A DNA stretch of 64,000 nucleotides from Pomphorhynchus laevis (taxonomy: Eukaryota; Acanthocephala; Palaeacanthocephala; Echinorhynchida; Pomphorhynchidae): positions 62,001 to 126,000 of the forward strand of contig WNNJ02002318.1 in the NCBI GenBank assembly GCA_012934845.2, read 5' to 3'. Within the stretch, counting starts at the first letter, position 1; each line of letters opens with the position of its first letter. A program made the translations under genes and the position numbers. Below, in pieces: positions 46,510-58,265 of the stretch. The notes beneath the pieces are model-generated. The model ran no database searches. It was not told the DNA's origin and saw nothing but the letters and a program-made list of their open reading frames with translations.

Positions 46510-47470
46510 TCGTATCTCTTTTATCTTATCAATTTTATCGTATCGATTTTATCTTATCGATTTTATCTTATCGATTTTATCTTATCGATTTAATTTTATT
46601 AATTTTTTTATTGATTTTCTTTTATCGATTTAATCTTATCGACTTTATTTTATGGATTTAATCTTACTGATTAAATTGCAACGATTTTATCCTATCGATT
46701 TTAATTTTATCGATGTCATCTTATTGATGTTATCTTATCAATTTTATCTTATCGATTTTATCTTAGCGCTTTTATTTTATCGATTTTTGTTTATCGTCTT
46801 TATCTCATCGATTTTATCTTATCGATTTTATCTTATCGATTTTATTTTATCGATTTTATCTTATTCATCTAATGTTACCTTTTATATCTTATCGATTTAT
46901 CTTATCGTTTTATCTTATCGATTTTATCTTATCAATTTTATTTTATTGATTTTATTTTATTGATTTTATTTTATCGATTTTTGTATATTGTCTTGATCTC
47001 ATCAATTTTATCTTATCGGTTTTATTTTACCGATTTTATCTTATTCATTTAATGTCACCTTTTATGTCTTATCGATTTATCTTATCGATTTATCTTATCG
47101 ATTTATCTTATCGATTTTATCTTATCAATTTTATTTTATTGATTTTATTTTATCGATTTTATTTTATTGATTTTATCTTATCCATTTTAAATTATCGATT
47201 TTATTTTATCGATTTTATCATATTGACTAAATTTTATCAATTTTATCTTATCGAGTTTATTTTATCGATTTTATCTTATCAATTTTATTTAATTGATTTT
47301 ATTTTATCGATTTTATTTTATTGATTTTATCTTATTCATTTTAAATTATCGATTTTATTTTATCGATTCTATCTTATCAATTTTATCTTATTGATTTTAT
47401 TTTATCGATTATATCTTATCGATTTTATTTTATCGATTTTATCGTATCGAATAAATTTTAACAATTTTAT
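46510..47470 (+). repeat. 14-bp minisatellite (cttatcgattttat)n, degenerate
   Basis: About 1 kb of variably mutated 14-bp units. It creates two long spurious open frames (46652-46963 and 47052-47324) of hydrophobic YRFYLIDFILSIL type, which I do not regard as genes. A short outlier of the same unit lies at 52060-52210. Confidence 0.85.
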
Positions 47471-47573
47471 GGGAATGATGCTACAAACCTTCACGTGGTC
47501 ATTCCTGTAAGTAGTCATTAGACGAAACTAATTGTAGCAATCAAATCATCAACAACAACGATAAATTACTGGC

Positions 47574-50530
47574 ATGGCGACATCCCGTCGACATCATCCA
47601 CATCGATCGTTACCATATCCCAATCTAAACATACTAACAGGCTCTTCTAACATCCGTATCCTACAGTTAAACATCGAAGGTTTAACTGCTGCAAAAAAAA
47701 GAGATATTACTCCACCTGCTGTCTTGACACAACATATCGGTAATCGCCCTTCAGGAGACGCACAGCAGAGGAGATGGGGATTTGATCATTCCAGGATACA
47801 GACTCATTACAGCCCATCACAGCAAATTCCATGGTGAGGCAGTACTCGTTCGCCAAGATATAAAAGCTGACGCTATCGCAAACTCTAATGATCAAGACTC
47901 AACACATTGGCTCGCCGTTCGAGTAGACGACACAACTATAATTTGTGTTTATAAGCCCCCGCTGCACTCTTCGACAAAATTCCCTTATTCCCCCATCCTT
48001 CGATATATTGCGGGGACTTTAACAGTCATCATACTAGCTGGGGATACTCAACAAAAGACTGTAACGGTGAACTTGTTATGCAGTGGGCATCTCTATTGGA
48101 TCTGACTCTAATATACGACAATAAACAGCCGAAATCATTCCATTCTGCAATTTGGAGCACGTACACAAACCCAGACCTGTGCTTCACTAGCAATAGTTCA
48201 AATCATAGACATTGGGTGACTCCCGAACGCACGGTACTAGGACCATTTCCACGTTCACAACACCGGCCAATTATCTTACACTACTCTGCTGCGATAGAGC
48301 CATTTACATCCCTTCCACTGCATCGCAGGAACTTTCGGAGAGCCAACTGGTCAAGTTACAGCTCACTCATTCATAACCAGATTAACAAACTTCCAAACCC
48401 AACGAGCAAAAACTTATCTGCATCTTACCAGCAGTTTTGTGATACAATTTACACAGCCGCTAGTGTATCCATTCCTCGTGGCGTTTGTACAAGATACATT
48501 CCATGTTGGAACAAGCAGTGCGACGCGCTGTATGACCGTTTCGTCGAATCAGTCAATGATCTCGAACGAGGTGCGCTCGCAGACGAACTTTTCCAACTAA
48601 TCAGCGGAGAGAAAGGTGGACACAAACTGTCGAAGGAATTGATATGAAACACTCCAGTCAACAAGCATGGTCAACCTTCAATCGATTAACCGGCCACCTT
48701 GGTATTCCAAGCGATTACCAACAACCATCTGGTATATCTGCAAACTTGATTGCACAACGACTTGCTTTGCTCTCTAAACCTTGTAATTCCTCCAAAAGTG
48801 CTGATCGAAAAATCATACACGATACGAAATCACTCTGGAAAGCATGCCCGATCATACCCGAAATTACGAGTGATATATTGCAAGAAGAAATATCAGAAGC
48901 TCTGAATAGTCTAAAACTAAACAGAGCACCATAACCTGATCGAATTCATCCTGAATTTTTGGCAAACTTACCGAAATCTGCACTTATATGGCTTGCACTT
49001 TATATGTCATCGTGCATGAAGCAACAACGCATCCCTAAACAATGGCGTGTCTCAATTGTTTTGGCAATTAAAAAACCGAACAAGCCTGCTAACAATCCGG
49101 GAAGTTATAGACCTATTAGCTTGCTCAGCGTAACCCTCAATGTGTTTAAACGGGTTATATTGAGGAGAATTACACCATATATAGACATTTGTCTTCCAAA
49201 TGAGCAAGCCGGTTTCCGCAATGGGAGATCCACAGTTGACCAAATAATTTTACTGACCGAATACATTGAGTGTGCATTTGAACGCAATGAAAAAAAGCAG
49301 GCGCAGTGTTGTTCGACCTTTTTGCAGCTTACGGTACGGTTTGGATCAAGGGGCTCACGTTCAAACTTTTACAGTGCCTACCTTCGCCCCATATGATCCG
49401 TTTGATCATTGACATCTTCTCAAACCGTCGATTGCAGGTTCAGTTGGGTGGTAAACTTTCAAGAGCGCGCAGACTCAATAACGGCCTACCGCAGGGATCA
49501 GTTCTTTCCCCTCTGCTGTTCAACCTATACACCTCAGATATACCACTGACATCAGCGAAAAAATACATATATGCGGATGACATGGCAATTCTATCAACTG
49601 GCCACAAAATCGCTCCACTCAGCAAAACACTCTCTGCCGACATAAGTATATTATCCGGATATTTTAAAAAGTGGCATCTTCGACTTAACATTGATAAGAC
49701 GTTAGTATCTTTATTTCATCTCAATAATCATCAAGTTGATGCTACATTAACTGTATCTCTTGACGGAATCCTACAGGCAACACATTGAATCTATCTCGGG
49801 AAAGGTGGGGTCACGCTGCAATATTATTCGCCGTCTGGCCGGAATCAATTGGGGTTCAAGCTTCCATACACTGCGAACGTCTGTATTATCCCCATATTAC
49901 TCGGCTGCTGAATATGCGGCCCCGGTATGGTCTGGAAGCACACATGTCAAGAAAGTTGACGCAAGTCTCAACGAGGCAATGAGATTAATCAGTAGAGCAA
50001 TAAGGCCAACACCAATCGACTTACTTCCAGTGTTATCTGGTATACCACCAGCCGATATAAGGCGGGACGCAATCTGTGTCTCAGCAAGCCGATCCCTGAA
50101 CACCCTACCAATCCCTGTTGTCAAACCCCGCCTCAAATCACGACATCCGTTCAGCAGACGTGTCAGAACTCTGCTCAATCTAATTAACACGAACGGAATT
50201 GATGAGCTTGTATGTAGGAGGTGGCAACAAAGATGGGAGAAGTCAACATCCCAACTACGCAGGTTCGTTCCTAATGTGTCACTATCTCCGATCGGTAACG
50301 ATTTGACCCGTTCACACTGGGTACAGCTAAACAGGCTCCGTTAAGGATACGGTCGATACAGAGGTTTTCTTTTCAAAGCCGGTCTTGTAACATCCCCAAA
50401 CTGCGACTGCGGCGTCATTCAAACCGGAGAACACATTTTGGCTTGCCCGACGATCAATATACAAGGATCAATGAAAGAAGTTAATGCAGAATTCCGACAA
50501 TGGATTGGAGCAACAACTTGTAGATTTTAG
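47574..50530 (+). mobile_element. Jockey-like LINE, nearly full-length ORF2, degenerate
   Basis: Begins MATSRRHHPHRSLPYPNLNI, then the endonuclease start IRILQLNIEGL and, in another frame, VIALQETH. Endonuclease and linker continue to about 48930; RT blocks PGSYRPISLLSV, NEQAGFRNGRSTVDQI, LFDLFAAYGTVW, LPQGSVLSPLLFNLYTSDI, YIYADDMAIL (intact YADD) and LNIDKT follow; then SPYYSAAEYAAPVWSGSTHV, RPTPIDLLPVLSGIPPADIR and, after an in-frame TAA at 50342, the zinc-knuckle region CDCGVIQTGEHILAC ending at TAG 50530. Frame changes near 47.75, 48.09, 48.65, 48.93, 49.3 and 49.77 kb show it is dead. No ORF1 gag-like gene is evident upstream; the 14-bp minisatellite directly precedes it. Confidence 0.85.
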
Positions 50531-50747
50531 ACTGTGAGATTGATGTTATGTATTGCTTGTTGTTTTTGATTTATACGATGTATGTATATATAGTGCCTGA
50601 TGCATGGTTAAACTGTAATAGTCACTGCCATGCACAGAGCTTATGCTAAATTCCCTCCGATGATTCAGATTAAGGGTAGTTCTGTTTTTCGAGCTTTAAA
50701 CACTGTTTAAGCGTGTGTTAAGGTGCCTATAGATGATAATAGAAGTC

Positions 50748-50789
50748 ACGGTACTGATGAGCTCCGTTAGAGCGAAACGCGTATACCGT
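50748..50789 (+). ncRNA. Type I hammerhead ribozyme with minimal stem III (unit 1)
   Basis: Stem I ACGGUA/UACCGU is a perfect 6 bp; core CUGAUGA; stem II GCUC/GAGC with a 5-nt loop CGUUA; core GAAA; the stem III segment is only ACGCGU, followed by A as the cleavage base (GUA triplet). ACGCGU is self-complementary, so stem III can form between two molecules, the dimer mode reported for other hammerheads with minimal stem III. All invariant positions are met. Confidence 0.85.
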
Positions 50790-51210
50790 TGTGAAGTTTG
50801 TCGTCACACATTGGATGACTGGGCATACGTAGCGACTTTGAATAATGCAAGAATAATTCGGTTCTATTTCTTAGTCTGATGAGGATATATAGAATGCTGC
50901 CTGGTGTTTATGCCTCTTCACGAGGAAAACATAGTGATATATTTATGAGTACACCAGTGAGTGTCCCAGGGCAGGTGTAACAACAAATTATATTTTATAT
51001 ATTTGCACACTTTTAAGTGTCCCTGTTAAACAGCATTTCTATTAAAAAGAATTTAGTGCCTGATGCATGGTTAAACTGTAATAGTCACTGCCATGCACAG
51101 AGCTTATGCTAAATTCCCTCCGATGATTCAGATTAAGGGTAGTTCTGTTTTTCGAGCTTTAAACACTGTTTAAGCGTGTGTTAAGGTGCCTATAGATGAT
51201 TATAGAAGTC

Positions 51211-51252
51211 ACGGTACTGATGAGCTCCGTTAGAGCGAAACGCGTATACCGT
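51211..51252 (+). ncRNA. Type I hammerhead ribozyme with minimal stem III (unit 2)
   Basis: Identical in core and stems to the copy 463 bp upstream. Two ribozymes in tandem would release a ~463-nt monomer RNA if active. Confidence 0.85.
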
Positions 51253-51396
51253 TGTGAAGTTTGTCGTCACACATTGGATGACTGGGCATACGTAGCGACT
51301 TTGAATAATGCAAGAATAATTCGGTTCTATTTCTTAGTCTGATGAGGATATATAGAATGCTGCCTGGTGTTTATGCCTCTTCATGAGGAAAACATA

Positions 51397-51399
<3 letters not shown>

Positions 51400-51475
<76 letters not shown>
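51400..51475. repeat. (TA)n microsatellite
   Basis: About 38 uninterrupted TA units ending the second 463-bp unit. Confidence 0.95.
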
Positions 51476-51476
<1 letters not shown>

Positions 51477-51479
<3 letters not shown>

Positions 51480-52030
51480 TCGTATGAGATCATGAAGATC
51501 GAATGAAATCGGCACTGGTGATCCTTTGATGGATGCTTATTTATGTATTGAATGGTTGCTAGGTCACACGAGGTGACTTTCGCATTGAAAACCAGCTACA
51601 GAATTGCCACAGCCGTTTTCGTTTCGCCCGCTTTTTGCCACATGTTGGTAGCCCCGGGCTCGTCAGAAGGCTGACTACCAACTCTTCACCTTTTGAAACT
51701 TGACACATCCGAGATTCGAGCTGTCGCTCTCCGTACTTTGGCTTGCGCTCTTGACTGCTAGGCTACGAATCCAGGATTACCAGATTTCACACAGTATATG
51801 AAACCTTCCATCATGATATCCAGAAACTGTATTGTCCGAGATGCTTCTCTGGCATGCTTATTATAGATTGTTTCGTATGAGATCATGAAGATCGAATGAA
51901 ATCGGACTGGTGATCCTTTGATGGATGCTTATTTATGTATTGAATGGTTGCTAGGTCACACGAGGTGACTTTCGCATTGAAAACCAGCTACAGAATCTTT
52001 CCTTCATGATATCCAACTCCATACACCCTA
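51477..52030 (-). mobile_element. tRNA-derived SINE, further copies
   Basis: The tail of one copy (51477-51542), a copy of about 390 bp (51549-51937) with an internal deletion that removes the ribozyme cleavage site but keeps both core boxes, and the 3' end of another (51938-52030). Sequence is close to the 45.7-46.3 kb copies, so the SINE cluster flanks the Jockey-like LINE on both sides. Confidence 0.75.
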
Positions 52031-52059
52031 TATATATTTATATATATATTTATATATAT

Positions 52060-52210
52060 AATGAACTTATCGAGTTCATTTTATCGATTTTATCATTTCG
52101 ATTTTTTCTTATCGATTTTATTTCATGATTATATTTATCAATTTTAAATAATGGATTTTATCTAATATATTTTATCTAAGCAATTTTGTCTAATCGATTT
52201 TATCTAATCG
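52060..52210 (+). repeat. Outlying patch of the 14-bp minisatellite
   Basis: Degenerate tcgattttatc units, as at 46510-47470, again beside the SINE. Confidence 0.7.
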
Positions 52211-52353
52211 ATTTATCTCAATTAATTAATATCTATTAATTAATTGATATATTAATGTAAATATACTTATTAATATTTAATAATAAGTATATTAATTATT
52301 ATTAATATGATCTAGAACTGGAAACATCTTACAATAAATAACATACAACATAA

Positions 52354-54361
52354 GCAATCACAACAAGCAATCACAACAAGCAATCACAACAAGCACAAAG
52401 CAATCACACAACAAGCAATCACAACAAGCAATCACAACAAGCAATCACAACAAGCAATCACAACAAGCAATCACAACAAGCAATCACAACAAGCAATCAC
52501 AACAAGCAATCACAACAAGCAATCACAACAAGCAATCACAACAAGCAATCACAACAAGCAATCACAACAAGCAATCACAACAAGCAATCACAACAAGCAA
52601 TCACAACAAGCAATCACAACAAGCAATCACAACAAGCAATCACAACAAGCAATCACAACAAGCAATCACAACAAGCAATCACAACAAGCAATCACAACAA
52701 GCAATCACAACAAGCAATCACAACAAGCAATCACAACAAGCAATCACAACAAGCAATCACAACAAGCAATCACAACAAGCAATCACAACAAGCAATCACA
52801 ACAAGCAATCACAACAAGCAATCACAACAAGCAATCACAACAAGCAATCACAACAAGCAATCACAACAAGCAATCACAACAAGCAATCACAACAAGCAAT
52901 CACAACAAGCAATCACAACAAGCAATCACAACAAGCAATCACAACAAGCAATCACAACAAGCAATCACAACAAGCAATCACAACAAGCAATCACAACAAG
53001 CAATCACAACAAGCAATCACAACAAGCAATCACAACAAGCAATCACAACAAGCAATCACAACAAGCAATCACAACAAGCAATCACAACAAGCAATCACAA
53101 CAAGCAATCACAACAAGCAATCACAACAAGCAATCACAACAAGCAATCACAACAAGCAATCACAACAAGCAATCACAACAAGCAATCACAACAAGCAATC
53201 ACAACAAGCAATCACAACAAGCAATCACAACAAGCAATCACAACAAGCAATCACAACAAGCAATCACAACAAGCAATCACAACAAGCAATCACAACAAGC
53301 AATCACAACAAGCAATCACAACAAGCAATCACAACAAGCAATCACAACAAGCAATCACAACAAGCAATCACAACAAGCAATCACAACAAGCAATCACAAC
53401 AAGCAATCACAACAAGCAATCACAACAAGCAATCACAACAAGCAATCACAACAAGCAATCACAACAAGCAATCACAACAAGCAATCACAACAAGCAATCA
53501 CAACAAGCAATCACAACAAGCAATCACAACAAGCAATCACAACAAGCAATCACAACAAGCAATCACAACAAGCAATCACAACAAGCAATCACAACAAGCA
53601 ATCACAACAAGCAATCACAACAAGCAATCACAACAAGCAATCACAACAAGCAATCACAACAAGCAATCACAACAAGCAATCACAACAAGCAATCACAACA
53701 AGCAATCACAACAAGCAATCACAACAAGCAATCACAACAAGCAATCACAACAAGCAATCACAACAAGCAATCACAACAAGCAATCACAACAAGCAATCAC
53801 AACAAGCAATCACAACAAGCAATCACAACAAGCAATCACAACAAGCAATCACAACAAGCAATCACAACAAGCAATCACAACAAGCAATCACAACAAGCAA
53901 TCACAACAAGCAATCACAACAAGCAATCACAACAAGCAATCACAACAAGCAATCACAACAAGCAATCACAACAAGCAATCACAACAAGCAATCACAACAA
54001 GCAATCACAACAAGCAATCACAACAAGCAATCACAACAAGCAATCACAACAAGCAATCACAACAAGCAATCACAACAAGCAATCACAACAAGCAATCACA
54101 ACAAGCAATCACAACAAGCAATCACAACAAGCAATCACAACAAGCAATCACAACAAGCAATCACAACAAGCAATCACAACAAGCAATCACAACAAGCAAT
54201 CACAACAAGCAATCACAACAAGCAATCACAACAAGCAATCACAACAAGCAATCACAACAAGCAATCACAACAAGCAATCACAACAAGCAATCACAACAAG
54301 CAATCACAACAAGCAATCACAACAAGCAATCACAACAAGCAATCACAACAAGCAATCACAA
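52354..54361 (+). repeat. Homogeneous 13-bp minisatellite (gcaatcacaacaa)n
   Basis: After three irregular units at the left edge (52354-52414), 149 consecutive units of exactly 13 bp run from 52415 to 54351, then a partial unit joins the LINE start codon at 54362. I see no length variant in the regular part. Because 13 is not a multiple of 3, all three forward frames read the same 13-residue Gln/Asn/Ser/Thr/His/Lys cycle (QSQQAITTSNHNK) without a stop; the reverse strand has a TGA in every frame. There is no ATG in the array. Confidence 0.95.
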
Positions 54362-57210
54362 ATGACGAGGGGAAAGCCGAGCAAAGATATTTGCTGCTGT
54401 ACATGCGATGGTCAATCAGCACGGTGCAAAGGATGTGTTTGCGCTCGCTCTAAGAGGAGCTGTAACAATTGCCGTGCCAGTAACTGTCAGAATAAATCTG
54501 CAGTAATCGTTGATGTATTAGGCGGAACCAATTTAACTGGACCATCGCGAACTTCGGAATCCCCGACTCACTTGTGTCGGGCGAAGGCAGTTGGCTTACT
54601 TACAAATAATCACGTTCCTTGCCTCAATGTTTGTGCCGAGGACTCGATAAAATCATTGTACCTGCAAGTCATCAAATGGCGTCCCTATTTGTTTCGCCTA
54701 CCACGATGCAACGAGAGTAGGAAATTTCTTAACGAGCTGGCTTCCTTGTTCGAACTTGCGACAACGGATGATGATGGTTCTATGCTGATGAGAGCAGCGA
54801 TTCTGTACCAAAGCTGCCTTCAGAAGGTGGGTGCGAACAAAACCAGTTCGAATAGAAGGATTTTGTCGCGCCTATTAGCTTTATGGGAAAGTCGCAACTA
54901 TCATGATTTGGTACAAGAAGGTATGTGTATACAAAATAATATTGATCGGTTACGGCATCAAAGAAAAAATGACTCTGACTGGCAAAACTTGTGTCTGAGA
55001 CTATTTCAATCTGGTAAGGTAAGTGCAGCAGTGAAAGTCATAGAATATAATTACGATGCTAATTTTTTGCACTATTCCACAATAATCGATGGTATCTCGG
55101 TCAAACAGATTCTAGAATTGAAGAATCCTCCGGGCGCTGAAATTGATGAGTCAGTAATACTTGACAGAGAATTATACAGCAGTGCAGAGTTTCATCATTC
55201 TCTCTTTGAGCAGATTGACGGAAGACTCATCCAATCTTGTGCAGCTCGGACTCGTGGAGCGGCCGGGCCGTCTGGGGTAGATGCTTCTAGACGGCAAGTA
55301 TTTTTGAGCGGCTTTGATAGAGATTCATTTCGTCTTGCTACGGCCCTCGCTTCCCTGTCAAAAAGACTAGCGTGTGTTCCAGTTCAGAGAGGCACTACAA
55401 GTGCTTTAGTAGCGAGCAGGTTGATTGCCCTCAGTAAAAATCCGGGAGTCAGACCGATCGGTATTGGAGAGGTGTATCGGAGGATCATAGCGAAGGGAGT
55501 TTTGACGGTAATATCGCCTCAGATTAAGTCAGTCGCCGGAAACACACAATTATGTGCAGGACAACAAGCAGGAATGGAATACATTGTTCGGACAGCAAGA
55601 GAAGCCCTACGTAGTGGGTTGGGAAAGTGCATCTTGACCATTGATGCGAGAAACGCGTTCAATGTCATAAACCACAAGCTCAGTTTGCACAACATGGAAA
55701 AAATCTGTCCTGGCCTGTCAACTATTCTGAGGAATTGTTATGCGGAAAATCCAATACTGTGTTTGGATAATGAGATAATGTCTTCAAGAGAGGGTTTTAC
55801 CCAAGGCGACCCCCTCTCTATGGTGTCGTTTGCGGCATCCACCATTCCGTTGATTGATTCGATGAAGGGACTGCACCCCGTGTACGGCAACTATGGTATG
55901 CAGACGATGTTACGTGCGTGGGAACGCCAGAAGATCTGTTAAAATTCTTCGAATCCATGAAAAGTATTGGACAGTTGTATGGGTTTCACGTAAACACGAC
56001 GAAATGTAAAGTTTTAGCGGGCCCGGCCGAGATAGAAAAGTGCCAGCCTTTCGAATCGCACGGTATCCCGATTCACACTGACGGACTAATTATACTCGGG
56101 TGCCCAATCGGTTTTCAAGCATATGACGAGGAACAGATTAAGCTAATGATTCAAAAATGGATTGATCTGATAGAGCGGTTGAGCGAGGTAGCCGTAATGT
56201 CTATGCAAGTGTCTTACTGGTTGCTTACGAACTGCGTACAGCATAAATGGAGACATAAAACGGGCATGCCCGTGTGATCCCGAATGGTTTGCCTTTCTTG
56301 AGAGGGCAATAAGAAAGAACATGGTTGATAAGTGAATCGTCGAGCAACTGTCTGATCTTATGTATAGAATTCTAAGTCTCCCATTGCGATTTGGAGGTTT
56401 GGAAATTGCGAACCCAGAATTGCTACCAGAATTGTATCCGTTGTGTCTAGATGTCATTCTAACCAATTGTAACTGCGTTCGGCACTGACAAAACTGCATC
56501 AAGTCGGAATACAATATGTGGTATATGAATGATGCGGCCGGACAGATTGTTTCCGACCCCAATGTCAAATGGTAGATGATTGGAATGGGACTTCATCTGT
56601 CCTGATACAAAGTCTGTTCTGATACAACGTATGTTCTGATACAACGTCTGTTCTGATACAACGTCTGTTCTGATACAACGTCTGTAATTTATTAGTCAAT
56701 TCATAAAAATGACGTTTATTTTAAATTTTAATTTTTTATTTTAACTTGATATAAATTATAGAAAATCTAAAAACAATTATTAATTTTATTATTTAATTAT
56801 TAAATTTTGATTTAGCATTATTATGTTTTGTTTATATTATAATTATATTAAATACGTAGACTTAGTTAGCTGATTTGATTGGTCCACCTTAATACAACTG
56901 TCACTGGACCTGAAGCAATAGCCAATGGAGCAGATGCCAAGAAGCGTAACAAATATCCCGACCTGATGCTAATCTACCATTTTGTGCCTGTTGCTGTGGA
57001 AACTGTTGGTGCGTTGGGTATTAAGGCGCGCTACTTCATACATGAATTAGGTCAGCGATTAACGGCAGTAGCAGGAGAGTAACGGTCTACATAATTCTTG
57101 CTGTAGAGACTGAACGTTGTCATCTAACGGGCAATGCTCCCTGCGTTTTGGTCGCAGCTGACAGTACGGGGGACCGACAGGATCTGAATGTCGAGTATTA
57201 TTTATAGCTT
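54362..57210 (+). mobile_element. LINE with Cys-rich N-terminus, RT and C-terminal domain; interrupted
   Basis: ATG 54362 opens a 526-residue frame: Cys cluster CCCTCDGQSARCKGC, CVCARSKRSCNNC and CRASNC (about residues 11-44), a helical N-terminal domain, then RT blocks GAAGPSGVDASRR, PGVRPIGIGEVYRRIIAKGV, QLCAGQQAGMEY, LTIDARNAFNVINHKLSLHN and EGFTQGDPLSMVSF. A frameshift just after this leaves the catalytic WYADDVTCVG (55890) in the frame of 55918-56277. Then LPLRFGGLEIANPE occurs in a third frame, up to about 56570. An AT-rich repeat (56585-56880) separates this from the C-terminal block VTGPEAIANGADAKKRNKYP and HFVPVAVETVGALG (56879-57082) and a GNAPCVLV tail. Close relative of 39180-41910. 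Restriction-like endonuclease type is inferred; the nearest named clade is uncertain (CRE/R2/NeSL-like). Confidence 0.8.
56585..56880 (-). repeat. AT-rich hairpin repeat inserted in the LINE
   Basis: Starts with five ~17-bp repeats of ctgatacaa(a/c)gt(c/a)tgtt, then the tagtcaattcataaaaatga block, AT-rich middle and terminal tagttagctgatttgatt. The hairpin part is absent. It lies between the RT and C-terminal parts of the LINE, so it inserted after the LINE. No clear target duplication. Confidence 0.7.
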
Positions 57211-57938
57211 TTAGTCAACTATTTACATATAGACCATGTGTACTTCTGAACATGACCAATTTTTGATTATAAATAGAAATTGAAATTAATAATATTATTA
57301 TGTGTTCAAACAGTTAAAAACAAATTGAAATTAGTTGTCCTCAGTGTGCTAGTTGTCAGCTCCTCGTCAGCAACAGTCTGCATCCATCAGATGTGGCGGG
57401 AACACTGGCTGCATTGTCTTTCTGGATGGCCAAACTCACATTTCTTGAGCAAATAAGAGTGCGCCCGATTATCTCCTGAAACTTTTTTCAATCTCTGCCG
57501 ATTTCACTTGAAATTTCAATTGAAATTTAGATATTAATTTGCCTTTTAATTTTAAATGAAAACAATACATGAACATTTATTAATTGTACTTAATATCTGC
57601 TTTATTCTAAATTGTTTGTTATTCTCTGTAGTGGTAAGTTCAAAATGCTATAAGAAAGCATTTACTCTCTATCAAAACAAATTTACAAGAATTTACAAGA
57701 ATCTGTCCAACTTTACAAAATTTGACTTGTTGAATACTGCTATTTCGCTGAATAATTATGAATTATAAGGATAGAATCCGATTTTAAGAAAATATTTTCA
57801 CGTTTAATGTATTACGCAAAATATGTGTTTATAAATGTAAGCAATTCAAAACAAGTACAATTTATTTTGTTTGTTTCTTTTATAAAGTGTCATAAATATA
57901 TCCATCCTGATTTGTACTTTAAATATTTAGGAACGTCA
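57211..57938 (+). other. Intergenic, with a possible secreted-protein first exon (57556-57633)
   Basis: ATG 57556 opens MKTIHEHLLIVLNICFILNC, a plausible signal peptide, and after 26 codons meets a strong GTAAGT donor in phase 0. No partner exon could be identified downstream. Reading on without splicing gives 70 residues with no known motif. Treat as a candidate only. Confidence 0.3.
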
Positions 57939-58265
57939 GGTATAATTGGAAGTCAACAAAATTGATATTTCGCTAGTAATTACCAGCATCTTTAGAAATT
58001 TTAAACAACGATTTTAAATTTGTAATATAATTGAAAATCAACAAAATTATTATATTTGCTAGTAACTACTAGAATCTACAGAAATTGGAAGCACATAAAA
58101 AGGAAAAAAACATTACGTTAATAAAGTTCATTAAACTTTATTTATAAAGTTAAAAAAAACTTTATTTATGTAATTTTTTGATTCTTGGTTGTTTCTAATT
58201 TCTGAAGATGATAGTAGTTACAAACGAAATACTGAAATAGTTTTGTTAACTTTCAATTATACTTA
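57939..58265. repeat. Foldback repeat, loose
   Basis: Arms tataattggaagtcaacaaa - attgatatttcgctagtaat and complement gtagttacaaacgaaatact - ttttgttaactttcaattat, with TTTCTGAAGATGATAG inside. The left side is partly duplicated (a second aattgaaaatcaacaaaat at about 58031). Confidence 0.6.

Larger units (their letters stand above)
50592..51399 (+). repeat. 463-bp tandem unit carrying a type I hammerhead
   Basis: Unit 1 is 50592-51054 and unit 2 starts at 51055, nearly identical for about 345 bp and then running into a TA microsatellite. Each starts agtgcctgatgcatggttaa and contains the ribozyme listed at 50748 and 51211. No protein-coding capacity. Very low divergence implies recent amplification, or concerted evolution. 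It follows the Jockey-like LINE by about 60 bp but is not obviously part of it. Confidence 0.8.

Noticed and set aside
46652-47324. Two long hydrophobic open frames (YRFYLIDFILSIL type) as membrane proteins
   Set aside because: They are translations of the 14-bp minisatellite; the repeat explains the frames completely.
50870-50950. Second hammerhead in the 463-bp unit (ctgatgaggatatatag ... cacgaggaaaac)
   Set aside because: Boxes are present, but no stem II of sensible length joins them and no cleavage triplet with a stem I partner was found.
52354-54361. CRISPR-like array
   Set aside because: Units are 13 bp in direct tandem with no spacers; it is a minisatellite in eukaryotic DNA.
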